Of a DNA stretch of 64,000 nt, positions 8,079-16,965 are shown piece after piece. The number at the start of each line of letters is the position of its first letter. The first letter of the stretch is position 1. The position numbers and the translations under genes were made by a program. The notes beneath the pieces are model-generated. The model saw nothing but the letters and a program-made list of their open reading frames with translations, made no database searches and was not told where the DNA came from. Source of the DNA: Pseudomonas syringae CC1557 (GTDB lineage: Bacteria; Pseudomonadota; Gammaproteobacteria; Pseudomonadales; Pseudomonadaceae); the NCBI RefSeq assembly GCF_000452705.1, contig NZ_CP007014.1:1426001-1490000 (forward strand). Direction: 5' to 3'.

Positions 8079-8675
8079 ATGCAATGGCGCAATAGCGCGA
8101 CCTGTTTTGGTGTCCTTGCCAAATTTTTTCACTGGACGAGCGCGGCTTCATTTATCGCGGCTTACATCGTCGTCTATTACGTTATCTGGTTCATGGACGA
8201 CACTTCGCCGGAGTCCTTGCCAGTGCTCAATATTCATTGGGTGCTTGGCCTGCTAGTCGGGTTTCTTGTCTTGCCCAGATTGCTATGGCGATTGCTGGAC
8301 ATGCAGCCGGATAATCCACCCGGTTCGGCGATGGAACACCTGCTCGCGCATGTTGCGCACGGGGGACTCTATGGTCTGATGATCGCGATGCCGCTAACGG
8401 GCTACCTGGGCACTGGGGCACCCACTGACTTCGGACTGTTCAGCGTGACAGGCTTCAACGAAACAAAGCTATTCGCCTGGTTTAGCGACACATTCATTTT
8501 AAGCTATGAAGCGTTCGAGGCTCCGATAGATACTGTTCATCACTTCCTTGGGAAGTGGGTTGCCTGGGTCGTGGTGAGCCTGCATGTCTTAGCTGCGCTC
8601 TTCCATCACCTGGTACGCCGCGACAGCGTTTTGAGACGTATGCTGCCTTGGTCAAGCATATCCAAAGCGTCATGA
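8079..8675 (+). CDS. Cytochrome b561 family membrane protein
   Basis: The product is 198 residues with four predicted transmembrane helices, matching prokaryotic cytochrome b561. Likely haem ligands are His in FFHW (about residue 17), HWVLGLLVG, HVAHGGLYGLM and VSLHVLAALFHHL. The family transfers electrons in the inner membrane, probably from quinol, and some members act as superoxide:quinone reductases. It starts 33 bp after tetR in the same direction, so co-transcription is likely. Confidence 0.88.
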   Translation: MQWRNSATCFGVLAKFFHWTSAASFIAAYIVVYYVIWFMDDTSPESLPVLNIHWVLGLLVGFLVLPRLLWRLLDMQPDNPPGSAMEHLLAHVAHGGLYGLMIAMPLTGYLGTGAPTDFGLFSVTGFNETKLFAWFSDTFILSYEAFEAPIDTVHHFLGKWVAWVVVSLHVLAALFHHLVRRDSVLRRMLPWSSISKAS

Positions 8676-8791
8676 ACTGTGAGGGCCTGGCAAGCTTGGA
8701 GCACGCCTTCAAATTAAGGAATTGATGCTTAAAGCCAGCCCTGAGAGAGGGCAGGGATCCTTAGTCCACTACATCCATTGTTACGTTGTTG

Positions 8792-8807
8792 TTGGCTGGC
8801 CAGCCAA
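8792..8807. repeat. Perfect 16-bp palindrome TTGGCTGGCCAGCCAA
   Basis: It is a perfect palindrome in the 190-bp gap between cytochrome b561 and the HNH gene, which are convergent. No U-tract follows. The role is unknown. Confidence 0.5.
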
Positions 8808-8862
8808 TCGAGCGGGGCCACGACGCAGCAATGGACGTCTCTGAAGGTGAGTGAGGCTCGTC

Positions 8863-9990
8863 CTAATAACTCTTAAGCCTACTTTTATTTTTTAGGTAAG
8901 GTGATTCTTTTATTGAGATTATTTGTCGCAGCGCTTCATTTTTTTGTTCACCCCTCGCGCCGTAGTGAATTTCTTTGTGGCATGTGGGGCATACAGCAGC
9001 AATGAATAGTGGGTGATCTAGCCCACCATCTGATAGACGATTTATGTGGTGAGGCTCTAAATAAGGTTTCCCGATTTTCGTAATAAAAGGTGCAGCTTTT
9101 TCACAGCTTTCACATGTACCGTCAGCTCTTCGAAGCACGTAGTCTTTCACCGCTTGACTTCTGGCAGGCACGGTACGAATGGCTGTCACCTTGCTTTTGC
9201 TAGGAGATGCAATTGCCGCTTCATACGCACGGTTACGGAGCGTTTCAGTTTTCAGCTCTTGGTTATGTGTATGCAGGTCGTCACTCGGGCTTTCTTCATG
9301 CGTCAACAGATCTATCGCAGGTACCAGATGAAAGATTACAATTTTTCGAATATCACCATTTCGATCCAGACCATCGGTCCAGGAAATGCCCGCACACGAA
9401 AACTCACCGATGTACTGCTGTCCTTTCCGTTTTTCAAGTGATTTAAAAAGGTGCAGTGTTCGACCCGATTCTGCGTGGTTTTGAATAGCCAGATTTCCTC
9501 GTGTTAATGTCATATGACCGATCTGCCCCTCCCCCGTGTAGGAGTACACCCCGTGTTCATCTATTTCATCTCTATAACCGTATTGCTCGCCTGACGAACC
9601 AGTAAATAAAAATATAGCAGGTGCTTTATCTGATGGTGCTATGCCGCTTTGGAAACTTCCGCCGAAAGGAGCATGGATCTCAGACTTCCGGTCATATATC
9701 TCTCCCTTTGTGAATTCAAGTCTTGGTGTTTTTCGTAGATCTACTATCTCGAACCCTCGGGCTCGAAGGTATCCATTCGTAGGCCTACCCCCGGTAAAGT
9801 CGTGAACGGCGATACCGGTGGCGAGGGACACGATTTTTTTAGCAGGGTACAGCTTGTCATCAACGCGGATGGCAAACTTATATGACCTGTTCGATTCCCA
9901 TGTAGCCCACTCAGGCTGCTTCCTGAGCTCTTGGTCGAAATTCCTCAGTGCCTGTTCAATTGCTTCTTGTTCAACCGCCGGAATCGCCAC
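8863..9990 (-). CDS. ScoMcrA-like HNH endonuclease (probable type IV restriction enzyme)
   Basis: The product is 375 residues starting at GTG, with AGGGA upstream. An N-terminal head (about 1-85) contains FAIRVDDKLYPAKKIVSLA. The middle domain (about 95-230) resembles the SRA-like base reader of ScoMcrA (FGGSFQSGIAPSDKAPAIFLF, then GQIGHMTLTRGN). The C-terminal HNH domain has zinc Cys293 and Cys296, LEPHHINRLSDGG with His314 and His315, and CPTCHKEIH with Cys334 and Cys337. Such enzymes cut DNA carrying 5-methylcytosine or phosphorothioate, protecting against modified phage or foreign DNA. It stands alone without a methylase, as expected for type IV. It is more AT-rich than its neighbours, which suggests acquisition. 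The target modification is not inferable. Confidence 0.82.
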   Translation of the reverse strand: MAIPAVEQEAIEQALRNFDQELRKQPEWATWESNRSYKFAIRVDDKLYPAKKIVSLATGIAVHDFTGGRPTNGYLRARGFEIVDLRKTPRLEFTKGEIYDRKSEIHAPFGGSFQSGIAPSDKAPAIFLFTGSSGEQYGYRDEIDEHGVYSYTGEGQIGHMTLTRGNLAIQNHAESGRTLHLFKSLEKRKGQQYIGEFSCAGISWTDGLDRNGDIRKIVIFHLVPAIDLLTHEESPSDDLHTHNQELKTETLRNRAYEAAIASPSKSKVTAIRTVPARSQAVKDYVLRRADGTCESCEKAAPFITKIGKPYLEPHHINRLSDGGLDHPLFIAAVCPTCHKEIHYGARGEQKNEALRQIISIKESPYLKNKSRLKSY

Positions 9991-10002
9991 TTCGTCATCC
10001 CT

Positions 10003-10020
10003 GTAGGAAAAATCTCCTAC
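10003..10020 (-). promoter_or_regulatory. Inverted repeat just upstream of the HNH gene start
   Basis: GTAGGA and TCCTAC form 6-bp arms around a 6-nt loop, immediately before the AGGGA ribosome-binding site. It may be an operator or a translation-controlling hairpin. Confidence 0.4.
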
Positions 10021-10102
10021 AACTGTACGAAATGGATGAGCCTTTTGGCTACCTATACAATTACTAAGCTCAGAAATTTCTTAGATGACTTTCCGCATCA
10101 AA

Positions 10103-10135
10103 TAAAAAAGGCCGCCTCTCGGCGACCTCCTTTTT
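10103..10135 (-). terminator. Rho-independent terminator of nrdB
   Basis: On the minus strand, GGTCGCC, a GAGA loop and GGCGGCC are followed by a run of six T. It starts about 20 bp after the nrdB stop. On the plus strand TTTTT also flanks it, so it may work weakly both ways. Confidence 0.85.
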
Positions 10136-10156
10136 GTAGAACCGGACGATTACAAA

Positions 10157-11404
10157 TCAATCCCAGCTCAACGCCCCGCCTGTCTGATACTCAATAACCC
10201 GAGTCTCAAAGAAATTCTTCTCTTTCTTCAAGTCCATGATCTCGCTCATCCAAGGAAACGGATTCGTCGTCCCTGGATACTCTTCCTTCAGCCCAATCTG
10301 GCTCAGACGACGGTTGGCGATGAATTTCAGGTAGTCCTCCATCATCGCAGCGTTCATGCCGAGTACGCCGCGGGGCATTGTGTCGCGGGCGTATTCGATT
10401 TCCAGCTGGGTGCCTTGCAGGATCATCTGCGTGGCTTCTTCTTTCATCTCGGCATCCCACAGGTGCGGGTTTTCGATTTTGATCTGGTTGATCACGTCGA
10501 TGCCGAAGTTCAGGTGCATGGACTCGTCGCGCAGGATGTACTGGAACTGCTCGGCGACGCCGGTCATTTTGTTGCGGCGGCCCATGGAGAGGATCTGGGT
10601 GAAGCCGCAGTAGAAGAAGATGCCTTCCAGTACGCAGTAGTAGGCGATCAGGTTGCGCAGCAACTCTTTGTCGGTGTCGACGGTGCCGGTTTCGAACTTC
10701 GGATCGGAGATCGAACGGGTGTATTTCAGGCCCCAGGCTGCCTTTTTGGCGACTGATGGGATCTCGTGGTACATGTTGAAGATCTCGCCTTCATCCATGG
10801 CCAGCGATTCGATGCAGTACTGGTAGGCGTGGGTGTGGATCGCTTCTTCGAAGGCCTGGCGCAGGATGTACTGGCGGCACTCCGGGTTGGTGATCAGGCG
10901 GTACACGGCCAGCACCAGATTGTTGGCAACCAGTGAGTCGGCAGTGGAGAAGAAGCCGAGGTTGCGCATGACGATGCGGCGCTCGTCGTCGGTCAGGCCT
11001 TCCGGGTTTTTCCAGAGGGCGATGTCGGCGGTCATGTTGACTTCTTGCGGCATCCAGTGGTTTGCGCAACCGTCCAGGTATTTCTGCCAGGCCCAGTCGT
11101 ACTTGAAAGGCACGAGCTGGTTGAGGTCGGCGCGGCAGTTGATCATCATTTTTTCATCAACGGCAACGCGGGCAGCGGCGCCTTCGAGTTCGGCCAGGCC
11201 TTCAGCGACGTCCAGTGCGTCCAGCGCTTTCTTGGCGCGGATCAGGGCAGCGGAGTCGTTGGCGGTAACGGCGCGGGCTTCCTGCGCAGCCAGGCCACCG
11301 GCGCTGTCGAGGCGGTCCATGTTGGCTTCGTTGGCGTGACCGGCGTTGGTCGCTTTAGCGACTACTTCACCGTCTTCTTTATCGAATTCGTCCCAGCTCA
11401 GCAT
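10157..11404 (-). CDS. nrdB: Class I ribonucleoside-diphosphate reductase, beta subunit
   Basis: The product is 415 residues. NrdB carries the diiron-tyrosyl radical cofactor used by NrdA to make deoxyribonucleotides. Ferritin-like ligand motifs are visible: [15 protein letters not shown] (Glu and His ligands) and [12 protein letters not shown], with the radical-transfer C-terminus about residues 390-415. The N-terminal extension of about 80 residues before [13 protein letters not shown] is typical of pseudomonads. CAGGAG precedes the ATG. It is separated from nrdA by 282 bp with REP-like DNA. Confidence 0.97.
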   Translation of the reverse strand: MLSWDEFDKEDGEVVAKATNAGHANEANMDRLDSAGGLAAQEARAVTANDSAALIRAKKALDALDVAEGLAELEGAAARVAVDEKMMINCRADLNQLVPFKYDWAWQKYLDGCANHWMPQEVNMTADIALWKNPEGLTDDERRIVMRNLGFFSTADSLVANNLVLAVYRLITNPECRQYILRQAFEEAIHTHAYQYCIESLAMDEGEIFNMYHEIPSVAKKAAWGLKYTRSISDPKFETGTVDTDKELLRNLIAYYCVLEGIFFYCGFTQILSMGRRNKMTGVAEQFQYILRDESMHLNFGIDVINQIKIENPHLWDAEMKEEATQMILQGTQLEIEYARDTMPRGVLGMNAAMMEDYLKFIANRRLSQIGLKEEYPGTTNPFPWMSEIMDLKKEKNFFETRVIEYQTGGALSWD

Positions 11405-11542
11405 GGTGTATATCTCCTGCTTGAGGGTCAGTCGGGTGGACTGGCCTGTTGGATCTAGAGGGTCTTGTTGCTTGCTTTTCAGGTGTAGCGCGCAAGGAAC
11501 ATGAATTTTTGGCTTTTTAGGCCTTTGGGTGAGGATGCGGGC

Positions 11543-11597
11543 GGTAAGGGTGGGTTTGCCCTTACCGGCCTCTTCGCGGACAAGTCCGCTCCTACAG
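11543..11597. repeat. REP-type element between nrdA and nrdB
   Basis: The hairpin GGTAAGGG/CCCTTACC (11543-11550, 11559-11566) is followed by TTCGCGGACAAGTCCGCTCC, whose core GCGGAC-AA-GTCCGC (11576-11589) is a typical Pseudomonas REP palindrome. It may stabilise the 3' end of the nrdA message or limit read-through into nrdB. Confidence 0.75.
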
Positions 11598-11686
11598 ATA
11601 CGTCCATGGGCAACATGGACCCAGTAAACGCCGTCCGGCTCGCTCCCACGGGTTGTGTTTCTCCTGTGGGGGCGAGGTGGGTTGCC

Positions 11687-14599
11687 TTACTGGCACGCCT
11701 CACAATCCGGCTCGTCAATCGCGCATGCCTTTGGCACCGGTGCCGGGCCGGCTGGTGCAGCTTCGGTTGGGCGAGGGGCGGTGATCGCCGAGTCGTCCGG
11801 GCCGTGGCCGCCGCTCGATACTGCGTTGAGCTTGCCGGTGTTGACGGTGGATTTCTCGGTGCTGGTCGCGGCCAGGGCACGGAGGTAGTAAGTGGTTTTC
11901 AGACCACGGTACCAGGCCATGCGGTAGGTCACGTCCAGCTTCTTGCCCGAGGCGCCAGCGATGTACAGGTTCAGCGACTGAGCCTGGTCGATCCACTTCT
12001 GACGACGGCTTGCCGCGTCGACGATCCACTTTGTGTCCACTTCGAAGGCGGTCGCGTAAAGCTCTTTGAGCTCCTGCGGGATGCGCTCGATCTGTTGCAC
12101 CGAACCGTCGTAGTACTTCAGGTCATTGATCATGACCGAGTCCCACAGGCCGCGGGCCTTGAGGTCGCGAACCAGGTACGGGTTGATCACGGTGAATTCG
12201 CCGGACAGGTTCGATTTCACGTACAGGTTCTGGTAGGTCGGTTCGATCGACTGCGATACGCCAGTAATGTTGGCGATGGTGGCGGTCGGTGCGATGGCCA
12301 TGATGTTCGAGTTACGAATACCTTTCTGCACACGGGCACGTACCGGCGCCCAGTCCAGGGTTTCTTTCAGGTCGACGCTGATGTACTTCTCGCCACGCTG
12401 CTCAATCAGGATCTGTTGCGAATCCAACGGCAGGATGCCCTTGGACCACAGCGAACCCTGGAACGTCTCGTAGGCACCGCGCTCATCGGCCAGGTCGCAG
12501 GACGCCTGGATCGCGTAGTAGCTGACCGCTTCCATGGAGGTGTCGGCGAACTGCACGGCGGCATCGGAACCGTACGGGATGTGTTGCAGGTACAGCGCGT
12601 CCTGGAAGCCCATGATGCCCAGGCCGACCGGACGGTGGCGCAGGTTGGAGTTCTTGGCTTGCGGCACCGAGTAGTAGTTGATGTCGATCACGTTATCGAG
12701 CATGCGTACTGCTACATCGACGGTGCGCTTTAGCTTGTCGGTGTCCAGTTTGCCGTCGACGATGTGGTTCGGCAGGTTGATCGAGCCCAGGTTGCAGACC
12801 GCGATCTCGTCCTTGTTGGTGTTCAGGGTGATCTCGGTGCACAGGTTCGAGCTGTGAACCACGCCCACGTGCTGCTGCGGGCTGCGCAGGTTGCACGGGT
12901 CCTTGAAGGTCAGCCATGGGTGGCCGGTTTCGAACAGCATCGAGAGCATCTTGCGCCACAGATCCTTGGCCTGGATGGTCTTGAACAGTTTGACCTTGCC
13001 CGGGTATTCGGTCAGCGCTTCGTAGTACTCGTAACGCTCCTGGAAGGCCTTGCCGGTCAGGTCGTGCAGGTCCGGTACTTCGGAGGGCGAGAACAGGGTC
13101 CACGGGCCGTCATCGAAGACACGCTTCATGAACAGGTCAGGGATCCAGTTGGCGGTGTTCATGTCGTGGGTACGACGACGATCATCACCGGTGTTCTTGC
13201 GCAGCTCGATGAACTCTTCGATGTCCATGTGCCAGGTTTCCAGGTAGGCACAGACTGCGCCCTTGCGCTTGCCGCCCTGGTTGACCGCAACGGCGGTGTC
13301 GTTGACCACTTTCAGGAATGGCACGACGCCTTGCGATTTGCCGTTGGTGCCCTTGATATACGAGCCCAGCGCACGAACTGGCGTCCAGTCGTTGCCCAGA
13401 CCGCCTGCGAATTTGGACAGCATGGCGTTGTCGTGGATAGCGTGGTAGATGCCCGACAGGTCATCCGGCACGGTGGTCAGGTAGCAGCTGGACAGCTGTG
13501 GACGCAGGGTGCCGGCGTTGAACAGGGTCGGGGTCGACGACATGTAGTCGAACGACGACAACAGGTTGTAGAACTCGATGGCGCGGTCTTCGCGGGCTTT
13601 CTCTTCGATCGCCAGGCCCATGGCCACGCGCATGAAGAAGATCTGCGGCAGTTCGAAACGTACGCCATCCTTGTGGATGAAGTAACGGTCGTACAGGGTT
13701 TGCAGGCCCAGGTAGGTGAACTGCTGGTCGCGCTCGTGGTTGATCGCCTTGCCGAGTTTTTCGAGGTCGAATTCGGCCAGCACAGGGTTGAGCAGTTCGA
13801 ACTTGATACCGGTGGCGACGTAGGCAGGCAGCGCCTTGGCGTACAGGTCAGCCATTTCGTGGTGGGTGGCGCTTTCGGCGACACCGAGGAAACCCAGGCC
13901 TTCGGCGCGCAGGGTGTCCATCAGCAGGCGGGCGGTGACGAACGAGTAGTTCGGCTCGCGCTCGACCAGCGTACGGGCGGTCATGACCAGTGCGGTGTTG
14001 ACGTCTTTCAGCGCCACGCCGTCGTACAGGTTTTTCAGGGTTTCGGTCTGGATCAGGTTGGCGTCGACTTCAGCCAGGCCTTCACACGCTTCGGTAACGA
14101 TGGTGTTCAGGCGACCCATGTCCAGCGGCGCGAAGCTGCCGTCAGCCAGGGTGATGCGGATCGAAGGGTGAGCCTGGACGTGCTCTTCTGTAGCACGACC
14201 GGCACGCTCCTTGGCGCGCGAATCACGGTAGATGACGTAGTCGCGAGCCACTTTCTGCTCGCCAGCGCGCATCAGGGCCAGTTCGACCTGATCCTGGATT
14301 TCTTCGATATGAATGGTGCCGCCCGAAGGCATGCGACGCTTGAACGTGGCGCTGACCTGTTCGGTCAGGCGCGCAACGGTGTCGTGGATGCGCGACGAGG
14401 CAGCAGCATTGCCGCCCTCAACTGCAAGAAACGCCTTGGTGATGGCAACGGTGATCTTGTCATCCGTGTAAGGAACGACAGTGCCGTTACGCTTGATCAC
14501 GCGCAATTGACCAGGGGCGGTGGCGGACAGGTCCTGTTGGGCCTGGCTTGCCTGCGGCGCGCCGGTCGGCGAGTTCTCGCGAGTTGTGTCTGTTTGCAT
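11687..14599 (-). CDS. nrdA: Class I ribonucleoside-diphosphate reductase, alpha subunit
   Basis: The chosen ATG (14599) gives 970 residues and has GTGGAG 6 nt upstream; the frame stays open to 14719 but lacks a better site. NrdA is the catalytic subunit reducing NDPs to dNDPs. An ATP-cone (about 30-130; VIKRNGTVVPYTDDKI) gives allosteric control, and a second cone-like segment follows (IRITLADGSFAPLD). The catalytic barrel includes SSCYLTTVPDDL (active-site Cys) and NLCTEITLN (radical and Asn/Glu region). The C-terminal tail with CEACQ donates electrons. A DnaA box, a promoter and an NrdR-like palindrome lie upstream. Confidence 0.97.
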   Translation of the reverse strand: MQTDTTRENSPTGAPQASQAQQDLSATAPGQLRVIKRNGTVVPYTDDKITVAITKAFLAVEGGNAAASSRIHDTVARLTEQVSATFKRRMPSGGTIHIEEIQDQVELALMRAGEQKVARDYVIYRDSRAKERAGRATEEHVQAHPSIRITLADGSFAPLDMGRLNTIVTEACEGLAEVDANLIQTETLKNLYDGVALKDVNTALVMTARTLVEREPNYSFVTARLLMDTLRAEGLGFLGVAESATHHEMADLYAKALPAYVATGIKFELLNPVLAEFDLEKLGKAINHERDQQFTYLGLQTLYDRYFIHKDGVRFELPQIFFMRVAMGLAIEEKAREDRAIEFYNLLSSFDYMSSTPTLFNAGTLRPQLSSCYLTTVPDDLSGIYHAIHDNAMLSKFAGGLGNDWTPVRALGSYIKGTNGKSQGVVPFLKVVNDTAVAVNQGGKRKGAVCAYLETWHMDIEEFIELRKNTGDDRRRTHDMNTANWIPDLFMKRVFDDGPWTLFSPSEVPDLHDLTGKAFQERYEYYEALTEYPGKVKLFKTIQAKDLWRKMLSMLFETGHPWLTFKDPCNLRSPQQHVGVVHSSNLCTEITLNTNKDEIAVCNLGSINLPNHIVDGKLDTDKLKRTVDVAVRMLDNVIDINYYSVPQAKNSNLRHRPVGLGIMGFQDALYLQHIPYGSDAAVQFADTSMEAVSYYAIQASCDLADERGAYETFQGSLWSKGILPLDSQQILIEQRGEKYISVDLKETLDWAPVRARVQKGIRNSNIMAIAPTATIANITGVSQSIEPTYQNLYVKSNLSGEFTVINPYLVRDLKARGLWDSVMINDLKYYDGSVQQIERIPQELKELYATAFEVDTKWIVDAASRRQKWIDQAQSLNLYIAGASGKKLDVTYRMAWYRGLKTTYYLRALAATSTEKSTVNTGKLNAVSSGGHGPDDSAITAPRPTEAAPAGPAPVPKACAIDEPDCEACQ

Positions 14600-14935
14600 G
14601 TGTGACTCCACGTTCTTTAAGTTTGTTCGGGCATTGCTGCCCACCGTTCCGTTTCGAGCAGTAAGTCGCAAAAGGGCGACTCGAAGGCTCCAAACCGGAG
14701 GAGGAAGCGGGTATGTCACCGTTCCCTGGTTTTGAAGCCAAAAAGGACCGGGTCAATGCCCGATCCTTTGAAAAACTGTTGCAGCATGCGTGTTCGATAT
14801 TGCAAATCTTGTACTGGCGCGCTCTGCTTGTGTGCGAGCGGCCTGCTTACTGAAAACGGCTTTAAATTCAACCCCGCAAACGCAAGAAAAGTGCTTGAAT
14901 TTCTCGATTGAGTTGTGCTGGAGTTTTTGCGCAAA

Positions 14936-14951
14936 ACCCTACATGTAGGGT
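14936..14951. promoter_or_regulatory. Candidate NrdR box (perfect palindrome)
   Basis: ACCCTACATGTAGGGT is a perfect 16-bp palindrome just downstream of the predicted nrdA -10 box. It agrees at 12 of 16 positions with the usual NrdR box ACACwATATaTwGTGT. A degenerate second copy with CTACA and TA starts at 14968, 29 bp away. NrdR is the usual repressor of RNR genes. Confidence 0.5.
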
Positions 14952-14971
14952 GTCGCTCGACGTCGGGCTAC

Positions 14972-15001
14972 AAGATAATGCGTTTTCGACATGAATTGCA
15001 A
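14972..15001 (-). promoter_or_regulatory. Predicted nrdA promoter
   Basis: On the minus strand TTGCAA (15001-14996), 18 bp, TATCTT (14977-14972) form a plausible sigma-70 promoter. The leader to the nrdA ATG would be about 370 nt. Confidence 0.5.
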
Positions 15002-15010
15002 CGCACCGCC

Positions 15011-15019
15011 TGTGGATAA
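15011..15019 (-). promoter_or_regulatory. Perfect DnaA box upstream of the nrdA promoter
   Basis: TGTGGATAA is the reverse complement of the consensus TTATCCACA. It ends 9 bp upstream of the -35 box. DnaA is known to control nrdAB in E. coli, so similar control here is plausible. Confidence 0.6.
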
Positions 15020-15294
15020 ACGTGTGTGTAGTTTGTGTATGAAACGCCTGTCTCGCGTGTAGCCCGCATAACTACTGCGTTGGACCGTTTGTCACCGAAT
15101 TTCGCAGGCGCTGGCGGCGCAGCGCTGTTTTTTAAGGGCGCGAACCCTATCACAAAAAAACCGCGCTGCAAGGTCGATCTGGCATGCCCTGTGCTATGCC
15201 GCTTGATACGTGTAACGCTGCCACATTGGCCTGCGACGAAGCGCCGCAACCCTGCTTTTCTAAAACAATAATGGGTCAACACCGGGAGATTCTT

Positions 15295-15474
15295 TTGCAG
15301 CCACACACCTGGCAGGTGCTCATCGTCGAAGACGATCAACGTCTGGCTGAATTGACCTGCGATTACCTGCAGAACAACGGCCTGAGCGTGACGATAGAAA
15401 GAAGCGACGCACTGGCCGAAGCGCGCATCAATGCCTTACTGCGCCGCAGAAAAGCACCGCAGGTGCCGCGTTGA
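15295..15474 (+). pseudogene. Relic of an OmpR-family response regulator (RstA-like)
   Basis: A TTG start 6 nt after GGGAGA gives 59 residues. The first part, WQVLIVEDDQRLAELTCDYL, is a normal receiver N-terminus with its acidic pocket. After about residue 38 it jumps to ARINALLRR, which in intact regulators is the end of the receiver domain. The phospho-acceptor Asp, most of the receiver and the whole DNA-binding domain are absent. The stop codon overlaps the proposed TTG start of fhuF (TTGA), so the relic may survive as a translated leader. The RstA assignment rests on the N-terminal wording only. Confidence 0.7.
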
Positions 15475-16205
15475 GCCCGCAACTGTTCAGCGGGCCGCTT
15501 GAGTGCTTCGGGCAGACGTTGCTGACGGCGGAGGATTCACGGGTTGTCGTGGCCGTGCCTGATTTGCTGCGGCCTGAGCGTCTGGATCAACTGCTGCTGA
15601 GTGTCTACGGGCCGCAGTTGATGCCCGGTCAATTGCCGGTGCTGGTCTCGCAGTGGGCGAAGTTTTACTTCATGCAGCTGATTCCGCCGGTGCTGGTTGC
15701 CAGCCTGGTGCATGGCTGGCACTGGCCGTTGGCGCTTGCGGATGTGGCGCTGGCGCTTGATGAGCGCGGCGTGCCGTGCGGCGTCAGGCTGGCGGGGCAG
15801 GGTGAGGTTTACCAAGAGGTTTCGGCAGATCCGTTTCAGCGGTTTGCCGGGTTGCTTGACGATAATTTGCAGCCCTTTATTACAGCGTTGAGTGCCTACG
15901 GCGAACTGCCGAGCGCGGTGCTGTGGACCAGCGCCGGAGATTATCTGGAAGGCTGCCTTACTCAACTGGCCGGGTTCAGTGAGCTATCACTGGCGGCGGG
16001 TCTTGCGTTATTGAGTGAGAAACGGCGGCCGGACGGACGGGCCAATCCGTTGTTTCAGGCGGTGCGCTATGTGCCACAGGCGGATGGCGCCGAGCCGCGT
16101 CGGCAACGGCGCGTGTGTTGTCTGAGTCACAGGGTGACGTGGGTCGGGCGCTGCGAACACTGCCCACTGCCCGAGCGATCAGGCTTTGACGGCGATCAGG
16201 CTTAG
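15471..16205 (+). CDS. fhuF: FhuF-like siderophore-iron reductase
   Basis: The product is 244 residues. The C-terminal motif with Cys216, Cys217, Cys228 and Cys231 (CC-x10-C-x2-C) is the 2Fe-2S site of FhuF proteins, which reduce ferric siderophores in the cytoplasm to release iron. The body (QWAKFYFMQLIPPVLVASL, DNLQPFITAL) fits the family. The start is uncertain: the only long frame begins at a TTG overlapping the relic stop, with a weak AGGTG upstream. Its 3' end overlaps the opposite-strand phosphopantetheinyl transferase by 27 bp. The siderophore it serves is not shown here. Confidence 0.85.
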   Translation: MSPQLFSGPLECFGQTLLTAEDSRVVVAVPDLLRPERLDQLLLSVYGPQLMPGQLPVLVSQWAKFYFMQLIPPVLVASLVHGWHWPLALADVALALDERGVPCGVRLAGQGEVYQEVSADPFQRFAGLLDDNLQPFITALSAYGELPSAVLWTSAGDYLEGCLTQLAGFSELSLAAGLALLSEKRRPDGRANPLFQAVRYVPQADGAEPRRQRRVCCLSHRVTWVGRCEHCPLPERSGFDGDQA

Positions 16206-16913
16206 AAGATGATCGCCCAGCACGCTGAACTGTCCGTCCAGCTCCTTGCCTGCGTGCCATTCGCTGGACAGATCGATCAACAGTTGCAGGCGGGCACGAC
16301 CATCGGCGGACCATTCCAGCAGTTGGGCGTCTTCGAAATAGAAGCGCTTCTGCACAATGGGATAGAGCGCCTTGAACAGCGCTTCCTTGATCGAAAAAGT
16401 CAGGGTTACGCGTAACGCTATCTGCTCTTCCGGGCCGGCGGCCATATCCGCCAGCTCGGCAGCCGTCAGAATTTCCCCGGCCAGACGTGAAGCACGGTCG
16501 TGGCTTAGCAGGTTCTCGGTATCCAGTCCCAGCCCACGCCATTGCTGCTTGTGCGCCACCACGGCGGCGGCCCAGCCGGTGCTGTGCGTGATGGAGCCGC
16601 AGACGTCGCTTGGCCAGACCGGCGCCCGATCTTCGCCCAGCGTGGGGATACACAGACGATCATCCAGTTGACGCATGGCCTCGCGGGCGCACAGTCGGCC
16701 GGCGAGGAATTCGGTCTGCCGCTTGGCGACCGAGCGCTGAATGCTCGCTGGCGTATCGACCGCACAGCGCGGAAAGTCGCCTTCGACCAGCTTGAGCGGA
16801 TCAAAATACCCGCTGACCAGCACCGCTCCCGGCAAGGCATGCGGCAAAGGCCAATGCTGGACGAGTTCGGGGCAGCAGGCGGGGAGATCGAGGGATTGAG
16901 TCATGTTCGGCAT
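16179..16913 (-). CDS. 4'-phosphopantetheinyl transferase, EntD/PcpS type
   Basis: The product is 244 residues. It attaches the CoA-derived phosphopantetheine arm to carrier proteins of fatty acid, polyketide or non-ribosomal peptide synthases. The signatures are SITHS, GLDTE (the Mg2+-binding Asp and Glu) and FSIKEALFKALYP. EntD-type proteins of this length typically serve siderophore synthetases, and in pseudomonads the single PcpS serves both primary and secondary metabolism. It is convergent with fhuF and overlaps it. Whether other such enzymes exist in the genome cannot be seen. Confidence 0.92.
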   Translation of the reverse strand: MPNMTQSLDLPACCPELVQHWPLPHALPGAVLVSGYFDPLKLVEGDFPRCAVDTPASIQRSVAKRQTEFLAGRLCAREAMRQLDDRLCIPTLGEDRAPVWPSDVCGSITHSTGWAAAVVAHKQQWRGLGLDTENLLSHDRASRLAGEILTAAELADMAAGPEEQIALRVTLTFSIKEALFKALYPIVQKRFYFEDAQLLEWSADGRARLQLLIDLSSEWHAGKELDGQFSVLGDHLLSLIAVKA

Positions 16914-16934
16914 TTTGCCGGGGGATTGGGCCTA

Positions 16935-16965
16935 AGGGAAGTTCCAATGCTCCGCGTCCCCCCAC
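16935..16965. repeat. Fragment of the dispersed repeat, copy B
   Basis: TTCCAATGCTCCGCGTCCC matches the half of copy A that reads CCAATGCTCCGCGT. It is too short to form the full hairpin. Confidence 0.45.

Larger units (their letters stand above)
14600..15294. other. 695-bp gap between nrdA and the response-regulator relic
   Basis: It holds the nrdA leader, candidate NrdR palindrome, promoter and DnaA box. From about 15020 to 15283 I see no gene or repeat. GGGAGA at 15284-15289 is the ribosome-binding site of the relic. Confidence 0.55.

Noticed and set aside
12764..14605. Open frame of 613 codons on the plus strand, antisense to nrdA
   Set aside because: Fully overlaps nrdA. The product shows no family signature.
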